Source of the DNA: Lepidonotus clava
Taxonomy: Eukaryota > Annelida > Polychaeta > Phyllodocida > Polynoidae
Assembly: GCA_936440205.1 (NCBI GenBank)
Contig: OW387139.1
Span: 29,414,378 to 29,478,377 of the forward strand
DNA: 64,000 nucleotides
Reading direction: 5' to 3'
Shown here: positions 48,915-60,327 of the stretch, one piece after another
How the letters are laid out: every line of letters begins with the position of its first letter
Numbering within the stretch: position 1 is the first letter of the stretch
Notes under the pieces: model-generated
The model's input: the letters and a program-made list of their open reading frames with translations, nothing else
The model's database searches: none
Told to the model about the DNA's origin: nothing
Made by a program: the position numbers and the translations under genes

Positions 48915-51900
48915 TGTATGTATATCATTGATGTTTGAATGGTACTTATAATGGTTATATTGCAGTCAAACAGAGGAAACTTTACCCATTTTGTTTGATT
49001 ATAATGATAAGGCTTAACTCATTATTGGTTATACATGAACAGATAGGCCTACAATCATATAAACCGTATTGGAAATTTAAAAATCTATGGACATCTCCCA
49101 CATTAGTTGCTATGGTAATATTGAAATGGAAATGGAATTCACAAAGCCATGGTGTCGTTTGTCAAGACATAATACATTCAGGCTGGGGGTGGGGCGTTAA
49201 CTTTTCACGAGGAACAGAGTTCAGACAATTGACTTACTGTGCTTGCAAATCATTCTGGAGTACAATATACACAATACACACTTAAACAATAACCACAAAC
49301 CCCCTCAGCCACCGTTGCTCTACTCTTATTTGTAGCTTAAAATGTCTACCGGAAGTCGCCAACGCCCACCACTGCCGCCAGAGGCGCTGCGGTCGGGTAT
49401 AAATGGCTAAGTCGTGTAGGTCGGCGGGCAGAGGGAAGTGAAGGGGTAAAGTGAAGGGAGGGGACGGGGCAGAGCGCACCTGGTGACAGCCTAGCTACCG
49501 TAATCCTGCTCCGTGGGGCCTGGGGGCACCAGCAGTCGGCAGATGGTAGGTCATTGATCGGAGGTGCCCCACGACTATATCTGCTTATTACGTTACGACC
49601 CGCGTCAATGACGGCCATGCTGAGGGACTAGAGGCACGTGGTAGGCCTGGGCTTAGGGCGGGTGCGAACAGAAAGGGGATGGTTTTTATTTTATTTCTAA
49701 GAACTACCGTCACAGATTTCGTAAGGCGTTTCTAATAGTAGAAGGTTCTACGGGTGTAGTTGAAAGTAGGAGAGGGCTAGTTGGGAGAGCGAAAAGGCAG
49801 GTTGGGAGAAGGAGGGGGCAGGTTGGAAGTAGGGGGAGGCGGGTTGGGGGCAACAAATCTCCTCACTACCGACCGCAGCTTTGGAGGGCATTAGACCTAC
49901 TGAACTACTTCCTTTAGCACTATGGCTCTCTGCACATGATCGCCTATTACTCGCGGCTTATATCCAGATTTTCAAATAAGAAATACAGATTGAGTCACAC
50001 AAGCAATACAGACGGTGGAACTTGTGAATCAATCTTCATATAAACGTGTTAAGGATAAAACAGAAGGCACCCATCTGAATTGGTACCACATGTGATCACT
50101 GTAATTACCATAAAATGGCCTTCAATGACAGGTGTTGTGGGTAGGATCCAACAGTCCCCAACCCTTTCCCCCTTTCTGTGCACCTCTCCTCCCCCACCCA
50201 ACCGTCTCCTCCAGTAGGCCTAGGCCCTGTTTCCGACGCAGGTTCGGCGTCTTTAAGAGGCGCGCGTAGCCCGGGGCTGGCAGTCGAATGTACATAGTGA
50301 CTCTGATTTATTGGGTTTGATAGAGACCGCCTTGCCTACCAACTAACGTTTCTTTGGGGCCTGGATTAGCAGCATTGTACGTCCTAATCTGCATGCGGCA
50401 AGCCCGGGGGCAAGTATGCTAGTAGTTTGTGAACTATCGATTGTATCAACTTGTAAGGGGCCCACGTCCCTATCCTTTCTCGGCAGACATTGGTGGATTC
50501 ATAAGTCTGTCGATATAATGATTTCTCGCCTGTGGATGGGATGTAATACACTTGGTAGAAGTGTGAGAGTAATTCATCAGAGTACCTAACGATCTATAAA
50601 ATGCTCCGCCAGTTTCCTCTTGAAAATAGAGCAAAACGATTTGTGGATATGGATACGATTTTTTTTCAGAATTAGTAGGTTGTTTGAGAAATTATACAAT
50701 TTTCCTCTTCAGAGACAACATGCATATCCATTGAAGAATTGCAAGAAGTGAGAAAGGTCTTATGATCTTACCAAATGAATTTGATCCAAGTTTACGTCTA
50801 TTAAGCTTTGCTTGAATAGCTAGTATGGAAACAAGGAAGCTGAACAACCAATCATTCTGTTATGACTTATTAACAGATTAAGACTTCCTTATTTTGTTGA
50901 GTTGTGAATAGCTTGGTTCTTTTCTTCCTCAAATGTCCAATAGTAAATGGTTTTCTTCTAGAATGTGATCCAAATTGAATTCCCTGAATCCTTTTGGCCT
51001 AGGGGCTCTCCATTATCATTTTATTGTGGTTTAAATGGTCTTCTTAAATTTCCAAAAAAATGGATACAATTTAATGAATTACATCGCAAACTTGCGGTTG
51101 AGAGTTATATAATGCAGATGGAACACAGAGAAAAAAGAGACAAATTCCACAATAAGACCCGTTATTTGCAACATGGTAATTTTGGATGAGAGTGTCTGTT
51201 AAAACTTTGTAGGAGTTTGTGTGAGGATAAATATAAGTTTCAGTACGTTCAATCTGTATTTCTTTGCGCATCTATACTCCAAAAACAAATTATCAAATCT
51301 TTTATTTCTTTAAAATGGAAGATAACAACGTCTGTATTCAGAGCACAAACAACATGTAGCAGAGATTGACAGTGAGTATTGTATAGATTGTTCTTGAAAC
51401 AAAAGGAACACTACAGAATCAGCATATCAGAAATAAATGATAATTTGTCGATGACAATCATTTTGCTTTTTCTCTAATCCTGGCTCGTGTCGCTCTTACT
51501 TGTTCCAAGTGACAGTCTGAAACCCGAAGATTTTTGAGTCACTGTCGCAGTACCGCTATCGTTATCTTTTTACCGCTCAAATAGTTTTTCAAAAGAATTT
51601 TGCAAATGATACGATTTGTCGCGTTGCTTATCTTTAAATTTCTTTTACCTGTCTGAATATTCTTTCTAGAGATCTCGTTATGTATCAGACAAGAAGAGAA
51701 AAATCACCGAACATACTAAAAAAAAGCATTACCACTGTGAACGTTAATCTAAACCAATGCAATCAGATCTACATTATCCCCACCGAACAGACTCGTTAAC
51801 ACACACTATGTAAATGCATGTCGGCATGATGAAGGCTAACCACCCCTGTTTTGATTTCCCCATGGCCAATTCACTTAGGGACCACAGGCAGACGTTGTGT

Positions 51901-52209
51901 ACAGTGGACATAGTAGTTGATGAATCTTTGTCCTCCCGAGCCATTATCAGGGTTCCGATCTGCTGCTAGTAGAAGCCGCATGATTGGTTGGTTGTAACGT
52001 AGACACAGATTAGCTGCCGGATGGCGGCGGCTGTAAAACAGTCCTATCTGCAGCTACCCCCTGCACACTGTTAGTCTGACAGTGCTGACGTCAGTGGAAG
52101 AGAAGGTGGTACTGGGGGGAAGAGGTGGGGAAAGAGAAAAGGCAAGTGCGGACCTTGACCACCAGGCAATTCGCAGGGCTATGGAGGCCCAACGTATACT
52201 CTTTTTATT
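48915..52209. other. Intergenic DNA, no gene recognised
   Basis: Host DNA resumes after the transposon. A GC-rich island at 49300-49660 shares words with 12.0-12.3 kb, including a CTCF-like CCGCCAGAGGCGCTGCGG at about 49375-49392. A purine-rich tract (49740-49850) repeats GGTTGGGAG-like words. A further island at 50130-50430 is followed by AT-rich DNA. The 116-codon frame at 48935-49285 has no recognised domain. Confidence 0.5.
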
Positions 52210-52800
52210 AACTTGTGTCAGACATCCGGGTAGTGGGCAGTACTTTAGAGCTGGACATCCAGGTATACAAAGAATTATTGTAAGCAGTACTGTAGTGCGG
52301 TGTTCATGCAGTGAGCAGTGTTTTAACAGGATATCCAGCTGCAGGCAGTGGGCAGTACACTTTAGCTGGGCATCCAGGTTGTGAGCAATGCTGTAGTTGG
52401 GTGTCTCAGTAGTATAGAGGGTAGAACTACAGTTAAGTATCCAGGCAGCAGGCAGTGCGCAGTACAATACTTTGCCTGGGCATCCAGGCAGTGGGCTGTA
52501 ATTTAGCAGGGTATCCACGTAATGGGCAGTACTATGGCTAGGCATCCAGGCAGTGGGCGATACTTTTACTGGGAATCTAGGCAGTTGGAAACACTTTCGC
52601 TGGGCATCCAAGCAGTGAGTTGTACTTTGGATGGGCATCCAAGCAGTGAGTTGTACTGGAGTTGACTTTCCAGGCAGTAGGCATTACTTTAGCTGGGCAT
52701 CCAGGCAGTGAAACGTACTGTAACTGGGCATCCAGGCAGTGCGCAATACTGTAGCTGGACATGCAGGCAGTGGGTAATACTTTAGCTGGGCAGCCAGTCT
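52210..52800. repeat. 31-bp minisatellite
   Basis: About 15-19 copies of a roughly 31-bp unit with core CTGGGCATCCAGGCAGTGGG and a TACTTTAG-like tail are present. The right end (52680-52800) is the most regular and the left part is diverged. Minus-strand frames of up to 194 codons (repeating CLDAQL/PGCPAKV-like words) arise from the array and are not a gene. Confidence 0.85.
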
Positions 52801-55269
52801 ACAGCGGAGTACCTTGTCCTGCTCAGCGGGAGCTTGTTCTGCTTGCCCACACACGGTGTGCCTCCTGGGGTTGTTATCAGTAGACATAGATCCTGCTTAG
52901 CTCCAAGCCGTGCACGGGCCCTCTTCACTTTCAATTAGACTCAGTTTTCTGCTGCGAAATGTTTTATGCAATTGCAACAAAGAATGTCAAAAATGTTCAA
53001 TGTGACTTGATTTAAAAATGTTATTAAAGATTATGATACTCAGGAAGCCTTCACTTCGACAGGTTCGGTTCGATGTCATGGATCATTTGATGCAATTTTT
53101 TTTATTTTTTTTTAGCAATGTAATTTATGTACTTATCTCGTATCAAAAATAAACTAAAGCGATAAGCGAATTGTAAATAACAATAATGTCGATAAAATGA
53201 TCATCCATTCAATTTGGAAACAATTTTGTTTGATACAGCTTTTATGTCATACTTACAAAATTAAATTGTACCTTCTTTGTTTCGATTGCTATCAACAACG
53301 TGAAGGAAGTATTTTTGGAGAATGTGTTCTCGCGGAAATTCTAACGTCCATTCAGCATCTAGGTATCAGAGGCTCCTAGCTGTTGGGAGACTCTTGTATA
53401 TTCGACTGACGTATGACAAAATAAACCAAACAGAACCGTAGAGTTTGTGTCGCTAGCTATTTTCTTGACCTACAATTGTATTATTTAAATACTACAGTAG
53501 TGAGTCCATTTATTGTAGTTATTTTGTCACGGTTACAGATATTTGTAACAGACCCATTCTGCCTTTGCTTATCTAGATGTTTTTTTTTTCAGATTAAAGA
53601 CTTTGAAACTGTCTGATGGATACAATGAATAAGCATTTGAAGATTCTTGAAACTTTGACATTTATGCTGTTGTAAAGTTACCAGGGAACTTACTCTAGGA
53701 TACCTAAACAACTATAAATTACAATTCAATAATGTTTGAATACCCAGATTAATGTCAGTTTAATGTCAGTTTATTTCCCAATAGTCTCAAGTTGTGCAAA
53801 GCAGTTTCGAATGCTGTTTTCAGACACTCAGGTAGAGCCGACTTTGCTACAGACGTAGATTCAGAATACCCTCTGCCCTTTGTCACTGCTGTAGGCTGCG
53901 TCTTATGTGGTGGTGATTAAAGGTGAGAGGGCAATCTTTGCTCATAGAAAAAGGTATCCATAATCCGGAACAGCAGTATAGCACGGGATCAGGTAGACTA
54001 CCAATTACTGGAAAATCTCCTTCGAGTAGCAAGTATAATAGACTAGTGGTTTGAGGAAACACCAGTGGCGTTAGATTGAGGGGGACAGTGGAGACGACGG
54101 TGCATGATGTTGCCGCATCCTTGGGGAAGAGATGGGTTACTCCTGCTCTAAAATAAAATGTTTCCTTATTACCAGCAGGTGGTCACACTTGGCCCCATGT
54201 CGACTGGCTACCCAGGACGCCCTTTTCCCGTTATTACTACTGGGAACTTACAAGGCGGCGGGCGCGGCAAGGGCCAATCTAGAGGTCGGCTAATTGGTGA
54301 TGGATCTACACTTTGCCTTTGCTATTAGGCGCCTAAGAACCACTCGCAGTCACGGGGGAGCGACTCCCTGCCCACCCCTGCGCCACTTAGAGCCCCAGAT
54401 GAGAGGCTTGACCAGTCACTTATTGGTCTGACTTAACGGTGGTCAACTGGGAAAAGCTTCAACTGAAAACTAATGAATCTAACTCCTGCATCCCTCACTC
54501 GCACTCACAGTCGACAAAACACCTGTTGGAAGACGCCCCCTAAACAGTCTAGCAATATGGTATGTGGATGGGACTATAAATAACCAGCTCAGCTATATTG
54601 GCCGCTGGGGTGTGCTTAGTCGTTGGGGGACCCCGATATGTTGTGTGTCCATCATAAAACTAGAGTAGTTACCTCGGAGAGACGATGACAGTATTTGATG
54701 AAGTAAGACGCCGCTAGTTGCATCTGCCACTGCCGGCTTAGTCCAGTGGTTCCAGGAGCATCGCTATAGGTGTAGGTGTATTTGCTGATATTTTTTCATT
54801 GTCCGTAGGGCTTTTGAAGATGGATTTTCCCGGTGTATGCCCCGACGGCTATTTAAGCACACCCCGATCTAAGAATACACGCGGGGGAAAAAGCCCGGAG
54901 CGCCGTTATCTAGCCCGCCAGAGGGAGTAGAAGTAGACAGTCGCTGACAACTGACGTGAGATATGTATGTCGGGTTTGCTCCAGACGTCTGCTCAACTTG
55001 TGAACGGTCTCCATTTACTTCTGGATATATTGCAAAGTGCACTTGCACTATAACAATAAAGACATGTGGAACAGCTTAGTAATTCCGAAGGTTATTGGCC
55101 ATCAGTGATTTTTTTACGGATTGGTAAAATGATAAAGAGGTCCGATCTGTTAACACCCTTTCCGTAGGTGGGGTCATATACACGTCATTATATACGTGGG
55201 GGGCATATATACACCCTGAGACACCATTTCGCAGGTTATATGTAAAAGTACTAAAAGAAACATGCAGAG
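52801..55269. other. Intergenic DNA, no gene recognised
   Basis: AT-rich DNA with T runs near 53095-53115 precedes GC-rich islands at 54060-54440 and 54800-54960. No supported exon or RNA gene. Confidence 0.5.
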
Positions 55270-55387
55270 GTTGACAGTACTACCCTGAATACGAGATGGG
55301 TGTCATATAATTACTGCCCAAGGCTGTCAGGTTGAGGGCTCTAATTTTTCTGACATCCCACCGAGTATTCAGGGTTGTACTGTCAAC
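55270..55387. mobile_element. 118-bp inverted-repeat element, possible MITE
   Basis: The arms GTTGACAGTACTACCCTGAA... (55270-55292) and its counterpart (55365-55387) pair at 22 of 23 bases. The pairing continues imperfectly inward (TGGGTGTCA against TGACATCCCA). The centre is about 45 bp. No convincing target duplication was found, so the superfamily is unknown. It may be a small hairpin MITE or a hairpin-forming transcript. Confidence 0.55.
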
Positions 55388-56476
55388 TGAGTTTAGTTTT
55401 CCTTATATTATATACCATATTTTGTAAGTTATGAGGAAAAAAGAAAGGAAATTACCAGTGGAGCAAAGTGGGCAGTATTACAATGCCTTGCCTATGTACA
55501 CAATTTGATTGGTCTCAGACCGTCTACCCTGATATTCTTGATTTTCTCTCTAATATATGGCTCTATCACTATCTCCATTTAATTGTTTCACCTGACATTA
55601 AAAAGATAATCATGCAAATCCATCCAGAATTCACAAAATAAAGAGAAAAACATTTTACACAGTGAAGCAAGGTGGGCAGTATGAAACTATACTAACTAGG
55701 TCTATGCTATATTATTGTATGCTTTTTACCTAGTCTAAAGAGATATCACGGTGTTGTTTGTATACCATACTAACAGACTACCAGTATCAATCAAATATAC
55801 TACACACATATGTATATAGGCATATACTTACTTATGGCATGTCTACATCTGCTGCTTGGTGTGGAGAAAAAAGATTGATGTTTCAGAAGGATTAGATAGA
55901 GGGCACTCCGCTTTGACATTTGGTACGTCAAGAATAAAGATTGTAATGATAGCCTCAGGTGGCATGTTTTTCTAATAAACTATAATCAATATGTTCGATT
56001 CACTTGACTACAAACCGCATATAACCGAATGCATTATACCAGTGGACCTATAGGCCTGTGGAACAACACAATAGATGCCCGTGTGATGGGAATCGGGTTT
56101 TGGGTTCCATTTCCCTTTTTGGGTCAGCCTCTTGCAGAAGTCCCACCATTCTCTGTGGTACTGAAGAACGGAGTGGATGGACACGAGTGCCCAATCAGGG
56201 GCCGGGTCAGGTCACAGGACTGCGGACCTGACACAGAGAAAAGAACGAGGGCCTGTGGGTCTCGAAGTCGTGCCTTGCACACGAGGGTGAACAGGACTCG
56301 GGATAGTGTGGGGAGAGGGGTTCTGCTCGAGCACCTTAGTCTAATGCCAGGCTGGAGTGTAACCAGGGACAGGTGTTGGCTTGGTCGTATTGGGAGGGGG
56401 AATCATTGGGTTTCGTGTTGTCGTACACCTGGCTCTCCAGAGCTCTGTGTCGGGAAGTGACAGCCGGGATGTTGCC
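55388..56476. other. Intergenic DNA, no gene recognised
   Basis: AT-rich to 56030, then a more GC-balanced stretch with a 143-codon plus-strand open frame (56029-56460). The predicted peptide has no signature I recognise, lacks splice or promoter context and borders the LTR-like modules, so it is left uncalled. Confidence 0.4.
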
Positions 56477-57760
56477 AAAAATAAAGGAGTGGTAGTGTGC
56501 TGGCCGGCAACCCATACTGTCATTCCCCATACCATCCTAATTTGTGTTCTTGTGCTTGTGCCTCGGAGTTGGCATTGCTGTACCTCTAGTGGCTCAATTT
56601 CTCGTTCAAACCCTCTAACTAGGCCCTAAATTTGCTATCCATGTCCTGGTAGACCATAGTCCTTTTTTCCTTAAGTTGCTAAGTTGTTCGTGCCTGGAAG
56701 AAGGAGGTGTAAACACAGTGAGTCCGTAAAGGGACTGTTTATTGCATGTAATATCACGCCTTATATACTTGTTTTGATACATTTTCGTGCCCTGTGCTCT
56801 CCATGTTGTTCGCTCATGTACCTGGTTAAGCTCGTTCTCGTGCTGTCATGCCATCGTGCCCCAACCTAGCGATGTCGTACCCCGTGCCCAGGCCCGACGT
56901 TGTTCCGACTCATGCGCTTGTGTCCCCTGATAATTTCTAAGTCCAGTGTACCCTGATAATTTCTAAGTCCAGTGACAGTGAAGGAGAAAATGTCTACACA
57001 GTGAGTTCTAGAATGGGACTCACTAACTTTGCTTTATCACGCTCTTATATACGTAAATTCTGATACATTTGGATACATTCTCATGCAATCATTGGTTAAC
57101 CCGGTCACAAGGTTTTTTTGTGATGTCACTTCCGGTTTGCATGTTATCTTGTGCAGTGACCCAATTACCCAAACTCTTATGTCTACATGACACCACAACG
57201 ATATGTTCAAATCATGGTATTCAACTCTGCGATAAGACATTAAACCTGTTGTTCTGTCATTTTCTAACATCCATGCATTCCTTCTTTGTTTAAATGCACG
57301 AGGGCGAGGGCCAGCATTAATGTCTGAACCGTTCTGGGTTTGGGGTCTCATTTCGGGCTCCTAACTGTCTAGTGGGACCAACCATTCTAGACATAAGATG
57401 GGGGTGATGCCCAAAAAAAAGGGGTGGTAGCGTGCTGGCCGATCACCATGATCTTGTTTCTAATACTGGTCCTGTCCTAATTTTGTAACCTCGGTCTGTT
57501 TGTTCCCATTCTCGTATGCTCGTTCAGTTGTCCCGTTTTACTACCCTCAATTTTCTTCCGGTCCAGCTTCCCACTTTGGGCTGAACTTGGATCTAATCTC
57601 GCTTCTTGGACCTCTATCTCTAGCTGCTTTAGTCTTCTAAGTCATCTCATGGTCCATTCCCAGGAAGAAAGGAGGTGCTAACACAGTGAGTACCAAGATA
57701 GATCTGTTTATTTTCATGGGTCAACACTCTTTATATAGCCACAACTGGCCTCTCATTGGC
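56477..57760 (-). mobile_element. Three LTR-like fossil modules
   Basis: Read on the minus strand, three related modules (about 56477-56790, 56960-57060 and 57413-57745) each show a TATATAAG-type box followed by a TCACTGTGT block. In the outer two an AATAAA lies between them. The outer two also share a block reading GGCCAGCACGCTACCACC about 200-260 bp farther on. This order resembles the U3/R/U5 part of a long terminal repeat and the start of an internal region. No gag or pol coding was recognised. The modules are diverged and the element is broken, so I regard it as an old fossil of uncertain LTR family. A 24-bp sequence is tandemly duplicated at 56925-56974. Confidence 0.35.
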
Positions 57761-59395
57761 TAATCAACATCAAGTGGTTACTTTGACCTATGCCAGGGTC
57801 ATTTCATACTTTTCAGCTTTCGTACATTTCAACTCTCACACATCTCATATGATTTGTGTTACTCGTACAGTGCAACTCATGTTTTCGTACAATATATTTT
57901 TGTACACTTCATGATTACATTTTTATGTTAACATTCTATTTTGTCCTAACTCCTTGTAACAACACCTATTTGGCTTATTATCTATAATTCGGTACTTAAG
58001 AAATCGTACTAAAATCATGAATTGATTCCTATAAATTCATCACGAAATCAAGCACAGGCCACTCGTTTATTGATGCTGCAGTGCTGAGATAGAATGGTGA
58101 GGATTTATTATGTACAAAATAACAGCTATATACAATATTATTCAATATGCAATCTCGGTAATGTATGTCTTCATATATATATGTGCCTTACACTGTTTTG
58201 ATTCTATTTCTTATAGATTACTTTATTATTTTGTTTTTCTACACTGAAATTGGATCAAATTGGATTGCAATTGATGACCGTTGCTTATGGCATCTATGTT
58301 GAACATATCGAGACATTTTAAGATTACAGGGTAGGAATCTCTTCATTGATCATATGCCTATTGGGGAAAAAAGCAATCACAACGCCACTTAACAACCACC
58401 TATTTCCTGTTTCTCCAATTTCAAAGTGCAACTCGGCTTGGTATCTAAGTCAATTTGTTCATGTACCGAGTTACAATTCCGTTCGGTAATTAAAGTGACA
58501 TGGTGGTGTAAGGCCCTGTTGCCCGCCGAGTCTTCTGCTGAAGATGGCCCGAGATTGGCCAGGATTGCCTCGGATTGCGGGGCTCGGGCTCACCATAGGC
58601 TTTAATTACATTGGGCTCTACGCCTCAGTGTGGAGCAAAGCTTATACCGCTCTTCTGCCGTCTTTCCTCCGGGCGGGTGTTTTCCCCTTCACCCCCACCG
58701 GCTGGAGGAGCCCTAGGTGTTTGTGTGGGCGCGGGGCCGTGTGGTGGGGCGACCTGATGACAGGGGGTCTGACGTACGGGGGTGGGGCAGCCCTCCAGTG
58801 ATTGTGGGCCGGGCGGAGGCGGCAGTTGGTGAGGGGGTGGGTGGGAGAGATTCTTAAGAAACGTACGGATGTGGCAGGCGGTTCACAATCACAAGAATAA
58901 GCCATTGATTTTTTATTATTCTTTAGCAAAAAACGCATGTTAAAAGAATATTTGGACATTCGGCCGATGTGGCTCAGCCTTCAGGTCGCAAAAGGGGAGG
59001 GATAATTACAATAATCACGTCGATGTTGACGGGTGGCTATTAACAAGGCCAAAGTTGGAAGCATGTCCCTTAGGGAAACTAAAGAGTAGAGGCCAGTGTA
59101 TGACATTAGGACAGCAAAAGGACAAGAGATGAGGTCAGGAGCGGCCGTCGGCCAAGGGCGGACGGTCGTCGGGAGCGACAGCAGCCCTGGGTTGTTAGTG
59201 ATAGGAAGGAGGGGCGCGCACCACGTAGACCTCCGGCAAACATGGCCTTCAATGACGAGCCTCTCGGCATGACGTGATTGTCTGACATATCAGAGTACCC
59301 TGCACTCCTCCACCTCTTATGAAGTCTCCGGGGCCTGACCTTTGTGACGTCCATGGCCTCTGCATGCAAGATTTCGTCCACGGGGCCATCGCTAC
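57761..59395. other. Intergenic DNA, no gene recognised
   Basis: AT-rich with a TATA-type microsatellite near 58170, then GC-rich islands at 58500-58880 and 59100-59395. Open frames up to 105 codons without recognisable domains. Confidence 0.5.
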
Positions 59396-59425
59396 ATTCA
59401 TTTAATTCAAAATAATATTATTATG

Positions 59426-59453
59426 ATGTCTCCGTCAACTGCCATGGAGACAT
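59426..59453 (-). repeat. LINE 3'-terminal hairpin
   Basis: ATGTCTCC and GGAGACAT form an 8-bp stem around a 12-nt loop, about 10 bases beyond the LINE stop codon. A 3' hairpin followed by a short AT-rich tail fits the recognition region used by CR1/L2-type reverse transcriptases. Confidence 0.65.
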
Positions 59454-59462
59454 ATTTTTACT

Positions 59463-59705
59463 TTAGTAATGCATATTATTTAAATCAACTCTTAACAATG
59501 CACGATTAAACTCCATCACAGTGTCACAGCCCTGTACACTCGCATCTAATTGATCCCAAATCTTGCATCCTAAATAATAAGGACTTTTTAGGACCCTTTC
59601 ACGCTCAGTAAATGGTCTTTTTAACTTAATCTTATCATGCCCTCTCAAAACAATTTCGGGTCTATTAGTATCAACATATTTTGCATGCTTACTTAATTTA
59701 TACAT
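59463..59705 (-). pseudogene. LINE ORF2 C-terminal segment
   Basis: Eighty codons beginning MYKLSKHAKYVD and including RGHDKIKLKRP, KSPYYLGCKIWDQLD and a FNRALL end match the region that normally follows the reverse transcriptase in CR1/L2-like LINEs. The segment continues the frame at 60331-62457 on the other side of the insertion. The real stop is at 59463-59465. The open frame upstream of 59705 belongs to the inserted sequence. Confidence 0.8.
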
Positions 59706-60327
59706 ACCCAGCAAACACAAAACGTTGCTACAACGTTGTGCAACGTTGTGCTTTTGCAACGTTGTGATAAGACATGCCTGCAACGTTGCTACAACGGAAC
59801 ATATGGAACGGGCAGACAACGTTGCAAAATTACGTTGCATTTACGTTGTTTGTGCAACGTAATTTTTCACCACGTTGCTACAACGTTGTGGAACACACAT
59901 GATGACAACATCCAGGTGGCACTAGTGTTTCCAAAGTTACAATTTTCTGAAACGTTTTTCAATCTTAGGCTTTCTGGACCACTGTTTTACAACTTAGTTA
60001 ATCAATGTACATCAATATGATGTGATGAGCAACAGAATGCAGTTGACATATACCATAATGAATTAATCTGATGAATTGCAGATATTAGAAGTGAATTAAG
60101 ATAATCTTAAATGTTAAACACCTTTTTGATAGCTTATCAATATTATAGAGTCTCCAGGCCTTGAGACATAATTTGTAATTGCAGGCCATGAACCTAATAT
60201 GATCCAGCAGGATATAAGGCTTTGGGTTGGACTTATAGATTATTTGTCCACCAATGAATCTTGAAAGCTGGACTTGGGCTATGCCAGCATTAAAAAAAAA
60301 ACAGATAAATAATGAGAAAAAAATAAT
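59706..60327. mobile_element. About 620-bp insertion in the LINE, rich in CAACGTTG
   Basis: This sequence separates two parts of the LINE protein, so it inserted after the LINE did. It begins CCCAGCAAACACAAAACG, preceded by TA. Its first 190 bp repeat the palindrome CAACGTTG and the pair GTTGCTACAACGTTGTG about ten times. The rest is AT-rich and unique, ending in A-rich DNA at 60290-60327. I find no terminal inverted repeat or coding region. A TA target and a one-ended repeat structure suggest a non-autonomous DNA transposon, or a SINE-like element given the A-rich end. The class is undecided. Confidence 0.6.

Noticed and set aside
52054-52638. 194-codon minus-strand frame with repeating Cys/Leu/Pro words
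   Set aside because: Produced by the 31-bp minisatellite; no conserved domain, and units are too diverged in phase to be a maintained protein.
56486-56610. tRNA-derived SINE head (TGGTAGTGTGCTGGCC followed by GTTCAAACC)
   Set aside because: The A-box-like and B-box-like words are more than 100 bases apart, too far for a tRNA-type promoter, and no cloverleaf folds.
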